Below, in pieces: positions 1 to 10,282 of a stretch of DNA of 64,000 bases (the first letter of the stretch is position 1; every line of letters begins with the position of its first letter). The notes below the pieces were generated by a model. That model was not told the DNA's origin. It saw only the letters and a program-made list of their open reading frames with translations, and did not search any database. The translations under genes and the position numbers were made by a program. Location of the stretch: NCBI GenBank assembly GCA_027625915.1, contig JANTQA010000036.1:9755001-9819000 (forward strand), in the 5' to 3' direction. The stretch comes from Anaeramoeba flamelloides (Eukaryota > Metamonada > Anaeramoebidae).

Positions 1-250
1 TGTTTTCAAAATTGTATATTCTAACCATTCAAATTGGAAATTGAGTGTCTCTCTTTGGCACTTTTTTCTAAAAAATGTCCTCATCTTGAGTTGTTGATTT
101 TTGGAAATCGATCATACATCATATGGTTGGTTGGTTTTTGATTGATGTTAGGTCCTCATAAAAATTACTAAAAAGTTTTTTTCCATTTCAGAAAAAAAAT
201 TTTTCACCGTAATGACTCGACCCTTAATAATAATTTTTTTTTTGAAATTG
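1..250 (+). repeat. Dispersed repeat, copy 1 (partner at 40815-41075)
   Basis: The first 250 bases align by eye along their length with 40815-41075 in the same orientation. Both begin TGTTTTCAAAAT, share TTGGAAATTG, TTGATTTTTGGA, TTGGTTGGTT and CCATTTCAGAAAA, and end in a run of T followed by GAAA. There is no coding potential and I see no terminal inverted repeat. The left end may lie outside the window. It sits downstream of the calcium sensor gene; the partner sits upstream of the ankyrin gene. The family is not identified. Confidence 0.6.
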
Positions 251-495
251 CTTAAAATTTTTCAAAAAATAAACAGAAAAAGAAAAAGAAAATAATAGGA
301 TTAAATAACAAAATTATTTATTGTGATTTATTGATAAAAATAATTTTAAATCCATGAGTTATTAGATTTTCTGATAAGTCCGGCTTAATATTAAGGGTGG
401 TTATTAGATAGATATATATATATATATATATAATAAGGGTACAATTAAAAAATTTTAAATTTATCGAAAATTGTAAACAATAAGTTAGATTGGAT

Positions 496-3400
496 TTAAT
501 TTTCGAAAAATGGTGATAAACTTGTTAAAAATTTTGGATCATTTTTTGCTCTTGTTTTAAACTCATCAAACGATAATTTCCCGTCATTATCTTGGTCAGC
601 TTCTTCAAAGCATTGGTCAACATAAGTCAACATTTCTTCTTTAGTATCAAAAAATTGAGAATTTGATGCAATTTTGTATATCGATTCTACTATTTGATAT
701 AATTCTTCCTTTTCTAAGAATCCGTTACTTTATGGAATTGATAATAATAGGAAAAGAAATTAAAATTCGGATTTTTTTTTATAAATTTATCTTTTTTTTT
801 TTTTTGAATTATATTTCTAATAATATATATTGTTAAAAAACTAATTCAAATTATCAAAACAAAAAAATTCTCAAATGTACAAAAATTAGTTAATTAAAAT
901 ATTTTTTTGTAAAAAATGAATTCTTAAATACCTAATAGCCGATTAAAAACCAATTTTTTTTCTTTTTTTTGATCGTGTTATTTAAACACCACAAAAAAAA
1001 AAGTACCAAAAAATAAAATAAACATTTTTTTTTTGTTGATTGAGTACTTTTTTTTTTTCTTGCTGTACCTTCAATTTGATGAGAACAAAATCAAAGGATT
1101 TACTAATTCTCAAACATTAATTTAAAAGACATTCCATCGTCGAAATTTTCTTCGTGATTGTTTGTCTTTTCCAAGATCTTTTTTTGACTACTAATACAGT
1201 TGCAAATAATTTTTTTTTTATTGCAAGATCAATAGTCTCTTGGTAAATTGTTTCAAATTGTAAAAATTTTAACTGATGAATTTTTATTTTAATTCTAAAA
1301 TCTGAGTTTCATTTAATGTTGTTAGTTCACCCAAAATAAACTAAATTTCATAATAAATGGACCAATTTATTTTTTTATTTACTTTTTTTTATTTTATTTT
1401 TAGAAAAAAAACAACTATTTCTAGTTTATAGAACTGAATATTAAAATAGTAATTTTTTATTACTGGTATTTGAATTCTACAAGGTAAAAAATTTTCACTT
1501 CCTTTTCCGGCTTTTACTTCAATAAATTGAGTTATCAAAGAAGTAAGTTGAATTAAAGACTCTATTTGAAAAAAGAAATTGAAAATCAAGTGAAAATTTT
1601 TTCCGATTTAGAATTCAAATACCAGTATAATACATAACCATTTTGGAAAAAAAGTGAAACACAGTTTTTAATTGGGAACATTAATAGAACCTGAAAATTC
1701 AAATTAAGATCAATAAAAAGAAGAAACCAATTAACTTTCAAAAAATAATCCGTTATATTATTTTCAATCAACCCAACAAATACAATTTAAATCTACTTTC
1801 TTTATCGAAATTTTAAATGTGGTTTTGGAGATCTCAAAAATAGTCAATTTTTTGAATATATTTTTAATAATTAGATCAATCAAAGAAAAGCCCCTACTAA
1901 AAGGTGGTATTAAAAAAAGCGTTATTGTGCAGAATACTTCATTTTGTCTTTATTCATTTATTTATTCTTTTTTTAATTAGATCTTAATTTGATTTTTCAG
2001 GTTCTATTAATGTTCCCAATTAAAAACAGTGTTTCACTTTTTTTCCACTATGATTATTAAATTTTCAAAACATTTCAATATCAAAGAATATTTCAAGAAC
2101 TAACAAATTTACAAAGTACCTTTACATTTAAATCAATAAAATTCTTTATTGATTGCAAGTTAAAAAAACAGAATGAATAGATAACTTTCATAAAACATGA
2201 TTAAATTGTTTTGAAATGATCAGAATTTTTCAAGAAAGATAAAACAAATTGTGTTCAATTTAGATCCTAATTAGTAGAAATGTTTTTCTTGTTTCTTCAT
2301 CTAAACAATGTTCAAATTTTGTAATTGTTTTGGGGTTTTTTGATATATTTTTAGATGAAAAATAGATATCTCTTCAGTATAGAACTGAATATTAAAATAG
2401 AAATTTTTTTATACAGTTATTTTCCAATTACTGATAAATTCAAATAAATATCTGAAAATTTTTACTTCATTTTCCATTTTACAAATTTTTTTACACAAGC
2501 TTTGATGAAATCATTTTATTGGTTTAAATGTTAAAAAACTTTGTAAAATTAGTTATGCTTCAAAAGGTTCTTTCTCTTGAGTGCTTTTAAAAGTTAAGTC
2601 ACTTGGAGATCACAAAAATAGAAATTGAACTAAAAATTTCACGAAATAAATTTGAATTTATCAGTAATAAATGAAAATTTTTATTGGAATTTCCAAAATG
2701 AATATTAATTATTACGGCTACAATCAAATTACAAGTGTTAAAATTTTGTCTTAGAGTTAGCGAAGGAAGGTCAATTTAAATGGCGAAAAGTATCATTTCT
2801 AAATGATGTTGCTAAGATCTTTCGATTTTCTTCGACTTATAAACTCTAAAAATATTTTGAAGAATGTGAACTAAAAATTTTCATTTTTTAATTGGAAAAT
2901 AATAGTAGAAGAATAGATAACTGAAATTTATAAAAATTTTTATTTCCAATTTTATTTTTAATGGGAAAATGTTTTTGAAATTGAGTTTATATTTAGAATT
3001 AAAAAGATTCAAACAAATAGATAGAGGTTCTCATATTTCAATCTATTTCTTTGAAATGGAAATTTCTATTTAAAAAGGAAAAGGAAGTGAAAATTATTTC
3101 CGTTTTATTATTCAAATACCAGCAAAGATCAGCCAACCCAAAGTATTTCGAAGAATCACTTTGGTTGGAAAGGAGTTGAAATTTTAGACAAGGCTGAACT
3201 GACTGTGCGTCGTTTAATTTTGAAGGAGTGTTTGTTTTTTTTGTTCAATCAAAAATCATGAATTACCAAAAAATTAGATATAATAGAAAGATCAATTCCT
3301 TTTGGTGGATTGAATTTTAGGATTTAGGTTTCCCACTCAGGTACAGACAGTGGCTTATTTTGTTAGGTTTGGTAAAATAATTTTTCTCAATTAAGAATTT

Positions 3401-4111
3401 ATCAGTTTCTCTTGGAAATCGCTTTGAAAGATCTTTTGTGAAAGATCAGAAAAAAAAATAAAAAAAAAAATATTATTTACCCATCCAAATCGTAAACTTT
3501 AAAAATGAATTCTAATTTGTCATCCGTAGAACCCTTCATGACGATGTTCATAACTGTACAAAGCTCTGAAAAATCCTTTGTAAAAACACATTGTTGTGTT
3601 ATAAATGAAGGTGAAAAGAAAAATAAAAATAAAAAAAAAAAAAGAATTAACAAACACAAGAATTTATCAAAAAGAGGATTTTGTCAAAAAAAAAAAAAAA
3701 AAAGATCAAACAATATAGCCATTATTATCATCATCGAAATTATTAAACAATAGTTCTGAGAAAAATTCATCACGTAAACCAAGTTGTTTTGTTAATTTTC
3801 CAAAATCCTGTTTTTTTATCATCCCATTTGGATTTTCTTCGATAAATTTTTTGTAGATTTTTAAGAGTTCGTTTTGGTTGACTATTTTTGTTTGAGCACC
3901 GTTTTGTTTTTTTGAAATTGTTCACATTTGTTCGATTTAAAAGATAGTAAAAAATAAAAAATCCAACTCAAATTAAACAAATTCTAGACGACGAACGAGA
4001 AAGGAGACATTTTTAAGGCAAAAATGGAAATTGAAAAAACTTACAATTTGTTTCTTTTTTCAATCTGTCAAGTTCTTTCTTAGTTAATCCTTTGGAATTT
4101 TTTTGGCCCAT
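496..4111 (-). CDS. Neuronal calcium sensor-like EF-hand protein (4 exons, 187 aa)
   Basis: Exons on the minus strand: 4045-4111, 3712-3881, 3481-3575 and 496-727. The reading frame closes exactly across all three introns (163, 136 and 2753 nt; donors GTAAG, GTTTG, GTAAA). The product starts MGQKNSKGL, a good N-myristoylation signal (Gly2, Ser6, Lys7), as in NCS-1/frequenin. It has one degenerate EF hand (EENPNGMIKKQD) and three canonical loops: DDDNNGYIDFSE, DLDGNGFLEKEE and DQDNDGKLSFDE. Length and order match the ~190 aa NCS/recoverin family, so it probably works as a membrane-linked Ca2+ switch. Intron 2 falls inside the second EF loop and intron 3 inside the third. The large intron carries several short transposons. 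An in-frame upstream ATG at 4171 would add 20 hydrophobic residues; I preferred 4111 because of the myristoylation signal. The exact family member cannot be fixed. Confidence 0.88.
1461..1627. mobile_element. Short inverted-repeat element, CTGGTATTTGAATTC family
   Basis: It begins TACTGGTATTTGAATTC and ends with the reverse complement, GAATTCAAATACCAGTA. Inside each end is a matching GGAAAAAATTTTCACTT-like block. TA at both ends suits a mariner-type TA target duplication. It is about 163 bp, non-coding, and lies in intron 3 of the EF-hand gene. Related single ends occur near 3070-3125, 9776-9830, 17237-17280 and 41217-41370. Confidence 0.6.
1638..2051. mobile_element. Foldback/MITE element with ~75 bp inverted ends
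   Basis: The left arm (1638-1712; GGAAAAAAAGTGAAACAC, then ATTGGGAACATTAATAGAACC) recurs inverted at 1980-2051. The ~270 bp core is non-coding. The same core and arms, more diverged, occur at 51485-51890 in the same orientation, which makes this a dispersed family. It lies in intron 3 of the EF-hand gene. Confidence 0.6.
2385..2710. mobile_element. Inverted-repeat element, TTACTGATAAATTC family
   Basis: TTACTGATAAATTCAAAT near 2420 recurs inverted near 2660 (GAATTTATCAGTAATAAAT), with a matching TGAAAATTTTTACTT block inside. It is non-coding and lies in intron 3 of the EF-hand gene. A similar inverted pair lies at about 45918-46165. The ends are approximate. Confidence 0.45.
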
Positions 4112-4654
4112 TATGAGAAAAATAATGATTGGTAAAGTGAAAAAAATGGAATTATTAATGATTTTCATCATCCTGAAAATTGGAAAAATTTAACTTTTAT
4201 TTAGTTTTTCCTATTTTCACAAGGAATTAAAAAAGAGTTTGTTTGGAAACTGTCAAAATTCAAAGTTGAGTTTTAGTGAGGTGAACGTTTGATTATAAGA
4301 TTTTTACAAGAGTATTTAAAAGTTGTATTGTTAAAAAATTGATAGCTGATTATTTTTTATTCAATTTGTAAATCTGAGTTTCAAATACCTTTACTAGTCC
4401 ACCCAATAAAAGTAAAGTATACAATCAAAAAGAAACTTATAAGTAAATAAAGAAACACAAATTACAATCTATTTTTTAAATTGTTTCTTCATTTGAAAAA
4501 AAACAAAGTGAATATTTTTTCACTTTTTTGATTCAAATACCTTTCTAAACACAACAATGATCAACACTATTGAATTTGGAAAAGTAAAACCAATTTCAGT
4601 CTCCACTGATCAAAAATACCCAAGCCCAGAGTAACAAAACAATTATTCAAGCTA
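4112..4654. other. Intergenic: 5' flank of the EF-hand gene
   Basis: AT-rich sequence upstream of the minus-strand EF-hand gene. It contains two TCAAATACC motifs (4380 and 4535 regions) that look like worn ends of the short inverted-repeat elements. I see no gene. The EF-hand promoter presumably lies here, but no core element is recognisable. Confidence 0.4.
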
Positions 4655-6842
4655 AAATCCCACTCTTTGTTTTATTCTTATTTTTAAATAACTTCAAATT
4701 TACAATCAAATCTTAAACCTACTCTCAAATCAATTTTGAAGGCGAATTCTTTCATTTTTTGGTTAATTGTCTCGAATGATTGGAATTTTTTTAAAATTGT
4801 TTCAAAATTTCTAGTTTTTTCTATATTTTCCAATTTTATACAAAATTTAATACTTTATATTTTTGAGAAATAGTTTCAAATTGGATTATTCAATTTAAAT
4901 AATTTTTGTTTTAATAATAGATCTTTATGAAACAATATCTGTCTTTATTGTTTTGATTTGGAAACAATCTCCTTGTTATGTTACGAGTTTGGCCTGGAAG
5001 AACGAGAAATATGATATTATTCGAAGTGATATAAGATTATGTTGAGGAGTTCGAAGAACGACGATTAATATAATCTTAGCACTAGAACAATTCCATATTT
5101 TGAGTCTGGAAGGAGAACCAAAACGAGGAAATATAAAAGGTGATTGTTGAACAAATGAAACAATATGAGATGCTATTTATTTTTTAACTCGGGATCTAAA
5201 ACAATAAAAAAACAAACAAACGAAAACAAAGAATTTGTATTTTTTTATGGGTACTTTTAATGACTTGTTTTTCAAAGGACCTTTTGTATACCAATGGAGT
5301 CATTGTAAACATTGAAGTTAAAGGTTACATTTTCATCCATTAAGGATAAAACTTGGTTTAAAATCCCACAGAGACAAACTAGATCGCTAACTTTTCAAAG
5401 AGTTTCCATTTACTCTTGTATTTTACGCTTATTAAGAAACATCCGAAGCCTATCAAACATAAAAGCTGCACATATTGTGTGTTCTTAACAGTGACCAAAT
5501 TTCAGCATTCCTCTCCAAAATTTCTTGACTTGGCATAGTAAAAATAAATTTTTTTTTTTTTTTTCTAAATTCAAAAATTGGTAAATGTTTTTTTCTCACT
5601 TTGAAAACCTCTTATAAATGGCCTCTTTTCTTCTTTTTTCTTCAAGAAAAAAAGAGATCAAACGTTTTTTATTTTTTAAAAATGAGATTGATTTCTTTGG
5701 AAGAAAAATGAAAAACGTTGTTTGATTTTAGCAATTGTTTTTAAACAAAGAATGAGAATTCATTAAATTTCCAGCCTTTGAGGGAAAAATTATGTACTTT
5801 TTTCTTTGTCGTCTATTGATCAAATAATTGAGTGACTTGAACCAAATTAATTTTCCAATGTCCTAAATCCTTGAGCGCGGTAAACCTTATATATTTATGA
5901 GATTAAAAATTGGCAAAATTTTTTTTTCAAACACTTCGAAAATAACTTTAAATAACATTTTTAAAGTAGAATTTATTAGTAAAATACAAATTATTTTACC
6001 CAAATTGAATTCACAAAAAAGAAGATCAGAAAATTCCCAAACTTTGCCTAATTACTAGAGAATTTCCCAAAATCTCTCCACAGTGTCTACAATACTATCC
6101 AAAACGTTTGAGAGATCTAATCTCTTTCTTATCAGTAGTTATAAGGAATTATATAGTTAAATTTTTCCAAAGAAAATGTCTGAGTTTAAAAAAAAATACA
6201 TAGCAGATTTATATATTATTAATTGTTGGTTTATTTGATGCTTTCACCATTAGGTCTTCTCTAAAAAAGATAAAATTGCTTTTATTTTGAAACAAGTTTT
6301 TAACAACAATCAATGTTTAATTTAATAACATTTTTTTTTTTAACCAACAATACTTTTGTTTGTACACATTTAATAACTTTTCAGATTTTTTTACAGTTAT
6401 TCCATTATAAATTGATTATCATTGATAACCTAACCATTGCAGTTTTTTTTATCCTGTGTTTCAAAATAAAAACAGTATTTCTATTTTCGAGAAGACCTAG
6501 ATATTAAAGCATCAAAAAAAAAACTGACAATAAACAAAATATAAATCTAGTATTGTTTCATAAAGATCTATAATTAAAACAGAAATTATTTAAATTGAAT
6601 AATCCAATTTAAAACTTTTTTTCAAAAATATAAAGTATTAAATTTTGTATAAAATTGGAAAATATAAGAAAATTTTAGAAATTTTGAAAAATATTTTTAA
6701 TGAAATCACATTAACAATCCTTCGAGACAATTTACTAAAAAAATAAAAGAATTTGCCTTCAAAATTGATTTGAGAGTAGGTATAAGATTTAGTTGTGAAT
6801 TAAATGTTATTTTGGAATAAGAAAACAAAAAAGTGTGAGATT
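4655..6842. mobile_element. 2.2 kb foldback element with ~300 bp inverted arms
   Basis: The left arm (about 4655-4960) is repeated inverted at about 6535-6842. Matching landmarks are AAACCTACTCTCAAATCAAT, TTTCCAATTTTATACAAAA, GGATTATTCAATTTAAATAA and TAATAGATCTTTATGAAAC. The 1.5 kb interior has no long reading frame. It holds a second inverted-repeat element (6232-6515) and a less AT-rich stretch (4975-5200) of unknown nature. A worn single arm of the same family seems present at about 55790-56010. It may be a non-autonomous DNA transposon. Exact ends and any target duplication are not clear. Confidence 0.6.
6232..6515. mobile_element. MITE nested in the foldback element
   Basis: The left end TTTGATGCTTTCACCATTAG, then GTCTTCTC, matches the right end GAGAAGACCTAGATATTAAA, then GCATCAAA, when reversed. 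Further inside, TTTTATTTTGAAAC pairs with GTTTCAAAATAAAA. It is about 280 bp and non-coding. It lies wholly inside the 2.2 kb foldback element, so it inserted later or was carried along. Confidence 0.5.
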
Positions 6843-7344
6843 GTATTTGAAATATAACTTTTATTATAAAAAAAAATTGAAAATTTCGGGTTGGTCAAAA
6901 TTTCTACTTTAATTAATCTTTCATAATTGTTCATAAAGTTTATTTAGAATATAATCAATAATAGAGAACTTAAATTTCTTGAGACTATTGTATTTATTGT
7001 TATTGTTTTTACTAGGATTTTTAAAAGTCGATAGTTGGGTAAAAAAGTTTTTTTTGGGTTTAAAAAATTTAAATAATTGGAAGTGTGAATTTTAGTTTCA
7101 TTAACTCTGAGATGTTGTGTTGAATAAATAATACGAAATATTTTTAAGAATATTTTAATTTTCGAATAAAATTGAAATCGAGGATAAAAATTACTAAAAT
7201 TCAATCTTTTGTGTCCTAGGTTTTCCAAAAATCAAAAGAATATAGTAAAATCTAATATTTTTCTCTGTTTTTTTTTTAATTTTAAGTTATCATGTTAAGG
7301 TTTCTATTGTTATTTGAGGTTTTCAATTTTATTTAGTTCAGTGT
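6843..7344. other. Intergenic, nothing recognised
   Basis: A/T-rich sequence with one 94-codon chance frame on the minus strand (6944-7228) that resembles no family and has no coding-like composition. It ends in a T-run that precedes the hairpin element. Confidence 0.3.
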
Positions 7345-7560
7345 CTAGCTTTTTTTTTTTTTTTTTTTTTTTGAAGTTTTCTAAGTTTTTTTTACTTTTT
7401 GAAATAAACAGAAAATTTTAATAAATTTTCGGTTTATTTCAAAAAGTAAAAAAACCTAACGAAAATCTATTGATTTTCGAATAAAAACAATTATTAAAAA
7501 AAAAAAAAAGAAGTATAAGAGGAAATTAATTTCTCTCTTCAAAATAAAAAAAAATAAAGA
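7345..7560 (+). mobile_element. Hairpin-cassette element, copy A
   Basis: A compact copy of the hairpin-cassette family. At 7385-7456 lies one long hairpin: the arms TTTTTTTACTTTTTGAAATA... and its inverse match over about 32 bp with a single mismatch and a four-base loop. CCTAACG follows, then a partial second cassette (ATCTATTGATTTTCG). The 3' end is AAGAGGAAATTAATTTCTCT followed by CTTCAAAATAAA and A's. The AAGTGCC head is missing, so this copy is probably 5' truncated. Confidence 0.6.
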
Positions 7561-7951
7561 AATTTCATTTTTTTTTTGGGAATTGTAAACTCTGTCCGAT
7601 GAGAACCTTAATTGAGGGTTGGTGCTGGAAAAACTAAAACCCAGTACTTTTTGATAAAAAATAATTTTTTTCCCAAGGTTTATTATTAAGAAGTGTATAA
7701 TACTATTTTCAGAACAAAAATTGACTGGATCTGAAAAATACTACCAACTTAGTATTAGAATCTTGGTCAAGTAAAATTATAAATTTCTAAAAATGGAAAT
7801 TTACTGAGTTCTACTAAAAATTAAGATATAAATTGAAAGATTTCACAATATTTTGATATATATCACCTCTTCATAATGGTATATTTTAGATAACCGTTAA
7901 ACTTATAAACTATTATTTAAACAAAACAATGAAATAAAAAAAAATTGTTTA
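7558..7951. other. Intergenic, nothing recognised
   Basis: It contains a less AT-rich patch (7590-7650, TGTCCGATGAGAACC and nearby) that I could not fold into a tRNA or match to a repeat here. No reading frame is present. Confidence 0.3.
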
Positions 7952-8145
7952 CAGTCAGTTCCACTTTTAATTCACAAACTTTTAAGGAAATTTAAGGCAC
8001 AGAAAAATGTTATATTAAAGCACATTTTTTGTATTTTTTTTACACAAATTATTTTACTAGATTTTGAATTTTTTGCCTTAATTTGAGATTTTGTTTATTA
8101 AGGATAAACCAATAGTGAAAAATCCAATTTCAAATACACTGTATT
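7952..8145. mobile_element. CAGTCAGTTCCACTT MITE, damaged copy
   Basis: The left end TACAGTCAGTTCCACTTTTA is intact, as are the internal TTTAAGGCAC and TGCCTTAATTTGAGATTTT blocks seen in the copies at 28580 and 47219. The right end is poorly preserved, so the end given is approximate. Confidence 0.55.
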
Positions 8146-8211
8146 GATAAGAACACTTATCAAAGTGCAGAAAAATTTTACTTGTTTACTGGGATTTGAA
8201 TAAAATAGATA

Positions 8212-9035
8212 ACAGTCAAATCTAAAACCCGGGAATTTCTGAAACCCGGTAATTCCATTTTTCTGATCAATTGTAAATATTAGTAAAATGTCAAAAATAT
8301 ACTCCCATTTTACAGACAAATAACCCACTTACCCAGCAACTTATAATCTTTCCAATTTGGTTATTGGTTAAATATTCTGAATCCATTAATTTTAACTCTT
8401 TGGTGAATTCAGAAATAAAAAAAATCCAAAATTTGTAAAATTAATTGAGAACATTACTGAAAATTGAAAATCAAATTTATTGCGATTTTCCCTTTAGATA
8501 AATTCTAAATTTATTAGGAATCATCTTTATAAGAATTATTTTGTTATTGCATTTTTGAAATAAGAGTTTTATTTACTTTATATCTTTCTTTTAATAATTT
8601 TTTCAAAATTTTAAATTTCTATTGGTAACCTTCTAGGATTTATTTTTTGGCAAAATGGTTTTCATAATTTCATGAAAATTTACAATAATCAAACACCTCT
8701 CTCAAATTCAAATTCTCTCAAATATTTTAAAAGTATGAAAATGTTTTTTATTTCAAAATTTAAAATTAAAAGTGGATTTTCATTTTCAGTAATGTTCTCA
8801 ATTAATTTTACAAATTTTGGATTTTTTTTGATTTCTGAATTCACCAAAGAGTTAAAATTAATGGATTCAGAATATTTAACCAATAACCCAATTGGAAAGG
8901 TTATAAGTTGCTGGGTAATTGGGTTATTTGTCTGTAAAATGGGAGTATATTTTTGACATTTTACTAATATTTACAATTGATCAGAAAAATGGAATTAAAG
9001 GGTTTCAGAAATTACCGGGTTTTAGATTTGACTGT
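8212..9035. mobile_element. Foldback element with ~260 bp inverted arms
   Basis: Arms 8212-8472 and 8786-9035 are inverted copies of each other at high identity. The outer ends are ACAGTCAAATCTAAAACCCG, and inner landmarks include CCATTTTTCTGATCAATTG, CTCCCATTTTACAGACAAAT and TTTGGTGAATTCAGAAAT. The ~310 bp spacer is non-coding. TA follows the right end. Worn relatives of the arms appear near 46590-46690 and 47100-47200. Reading frames in the arms are mirror shadows of one another, not genes. Confidence 0.7.
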
Positions 9036-9180
9036 AAAATAAATAAATGATAAAAATTTTATGTTCAATTTGTTTTTTTTGTAAATGTTGAATAACTTCT
9101 ACTTTTAAAACAGTGACTTGAGAAGGTATATTTTCAAGATCAACTAATTTTACAAAAGGTTTTAAAATATTTAAATAACT

Positions 9181-9640
9181 GTAGACAGAAAAATGTAGGA
9201 CACAGAAAAAAGGTTGGAAAGCAATTTTAATCGGGAACATTATTGAAAATTATTTTTAATTTCAATCGTTTGTGAAATAACTAAAGAAAATAACAAAAAT
9301 CTACTGATTAGAATAACGATTAGTGTCATTCTAATTTTTCAAAACCTTATCTCTTATAATCTAAAGCAAGTTTAAAAATAACTTTTTTCAGATTTAATAG
9401 TAAACTTTACTATAACTTGGATTTTTGTTAAAATAGCATGATCTACTTTAGTTGTCAACCTTTCAAATGAGTATTCGACACACCACAGATTAATGAACTT
9501 GCAACACCTTTAAACCTGGATTTATATAAAAGTCACCTAGTTATCAATCGGATTTGATTGTCTATTTTACTAATGTTTCCAATTAAAAATGCTGTACAAA
9601 GATTTTTCTGTGTCCAACATTTTTCTCTCAACAGTAATAA
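9181..9640. mobile_element. Inverted-repeat element with ~60 bp ends
   Basis: At 9181-9243, ACAGAAAAATGTAGGACACA is followed by AAGCAATTTTAATCGGGAAC. The pair recurs inverted at 9571-9635 (GTTTCCAATTAAAAATGC, TTTTTCTGTGTCCAACATTT). The core is non-coding. The GGGAACATT motif resembles the arms of the 1638-2051 element, so the two may be related. Confidence 0.5.
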
Positions 9641-10282
9641 AAAGTTTATTTCAAGGCTTGTGTAAAAAAATTAGCAAATTCGTAAAAGGAAGTAAAAATT
9701 TTCAAACATTCGTCTTGATTTTCTCAGTATTAAAATAGAAAATTTTCAAAAGGTTTTATCAATTCTGTCAACCTAACAGTATTTGAATAATAATAAGGAA
9801 AAATTTCACTTCTTTTTCGGATTTTTTTCAAATGGAATGTAATTTGTGATCTCTTTCATTATTTGTCTGGGTCTTTTATATTACCATCCTTTTGTACCAA
9901 TATTTGGGGTGAACGAAGAATCCTAATGAAAGTAATTTTGCAAAATTGAAAATAGATTATCAACTGAAATTTTATCCAATTTTAAGATCAAAAACCGATG
10001 TGTTTCCAAAAAGGAATCCACTCATTGTTTTTTAATCATAAATTTCTACCAAATTGGTAGAACTTCTAAAAAGAATTAATATTTGATCAAGATCTACTTC
10101 ATTTAAAAGTGAAGTTGAAATTTTTATTTCTAAAGACTCAATATCCTTTTTTCGAACAACAGAGATTTTGTTTGTTTTTAACCCTTAAAGAGCACTGATC
10201 AAAATATTCTTAACGAAACCAAAAACAAATAAATTCATTTTTTGTGATTTCCATAAAAAAACTTTTTATCGCTAAATAAGCA
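9641..10282. other. Intergenic: 5' flank of the PB1-UBA gene
   Basis: It includes one worn end of the CTGGTATTTGAATTC family (9776-9830). The last ~80 bases before the ATG at 10283 are A-rich with no G/C clusters, and presumably hold the promoter and leader. I see no recognisable core element. Confidence 0.35.

Noticed and set aside
4112-4171. Upstream in-frame start for the EF-hand protein giving a hydrophobic N terminus
   Set aside because: The downstream MGQKNSKG start has the N-myristoylation signal and length typical of NCS proteins; the upstream ATG could be in a leader.
7320-7470. CCTAAC/TTAGG boxes between hairpins as telomeric repeats
   Set aside because: They occur singly at cassette borders and never as tandem arrays.
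8672-8956. 94-codon frame in the 8212-9035 element, mirrored by another on the opposite strand
   Set aside because: It lies across the right arm and spacer of the foldback, its mirror arises from the inverted copy, and no family similarity is seen.
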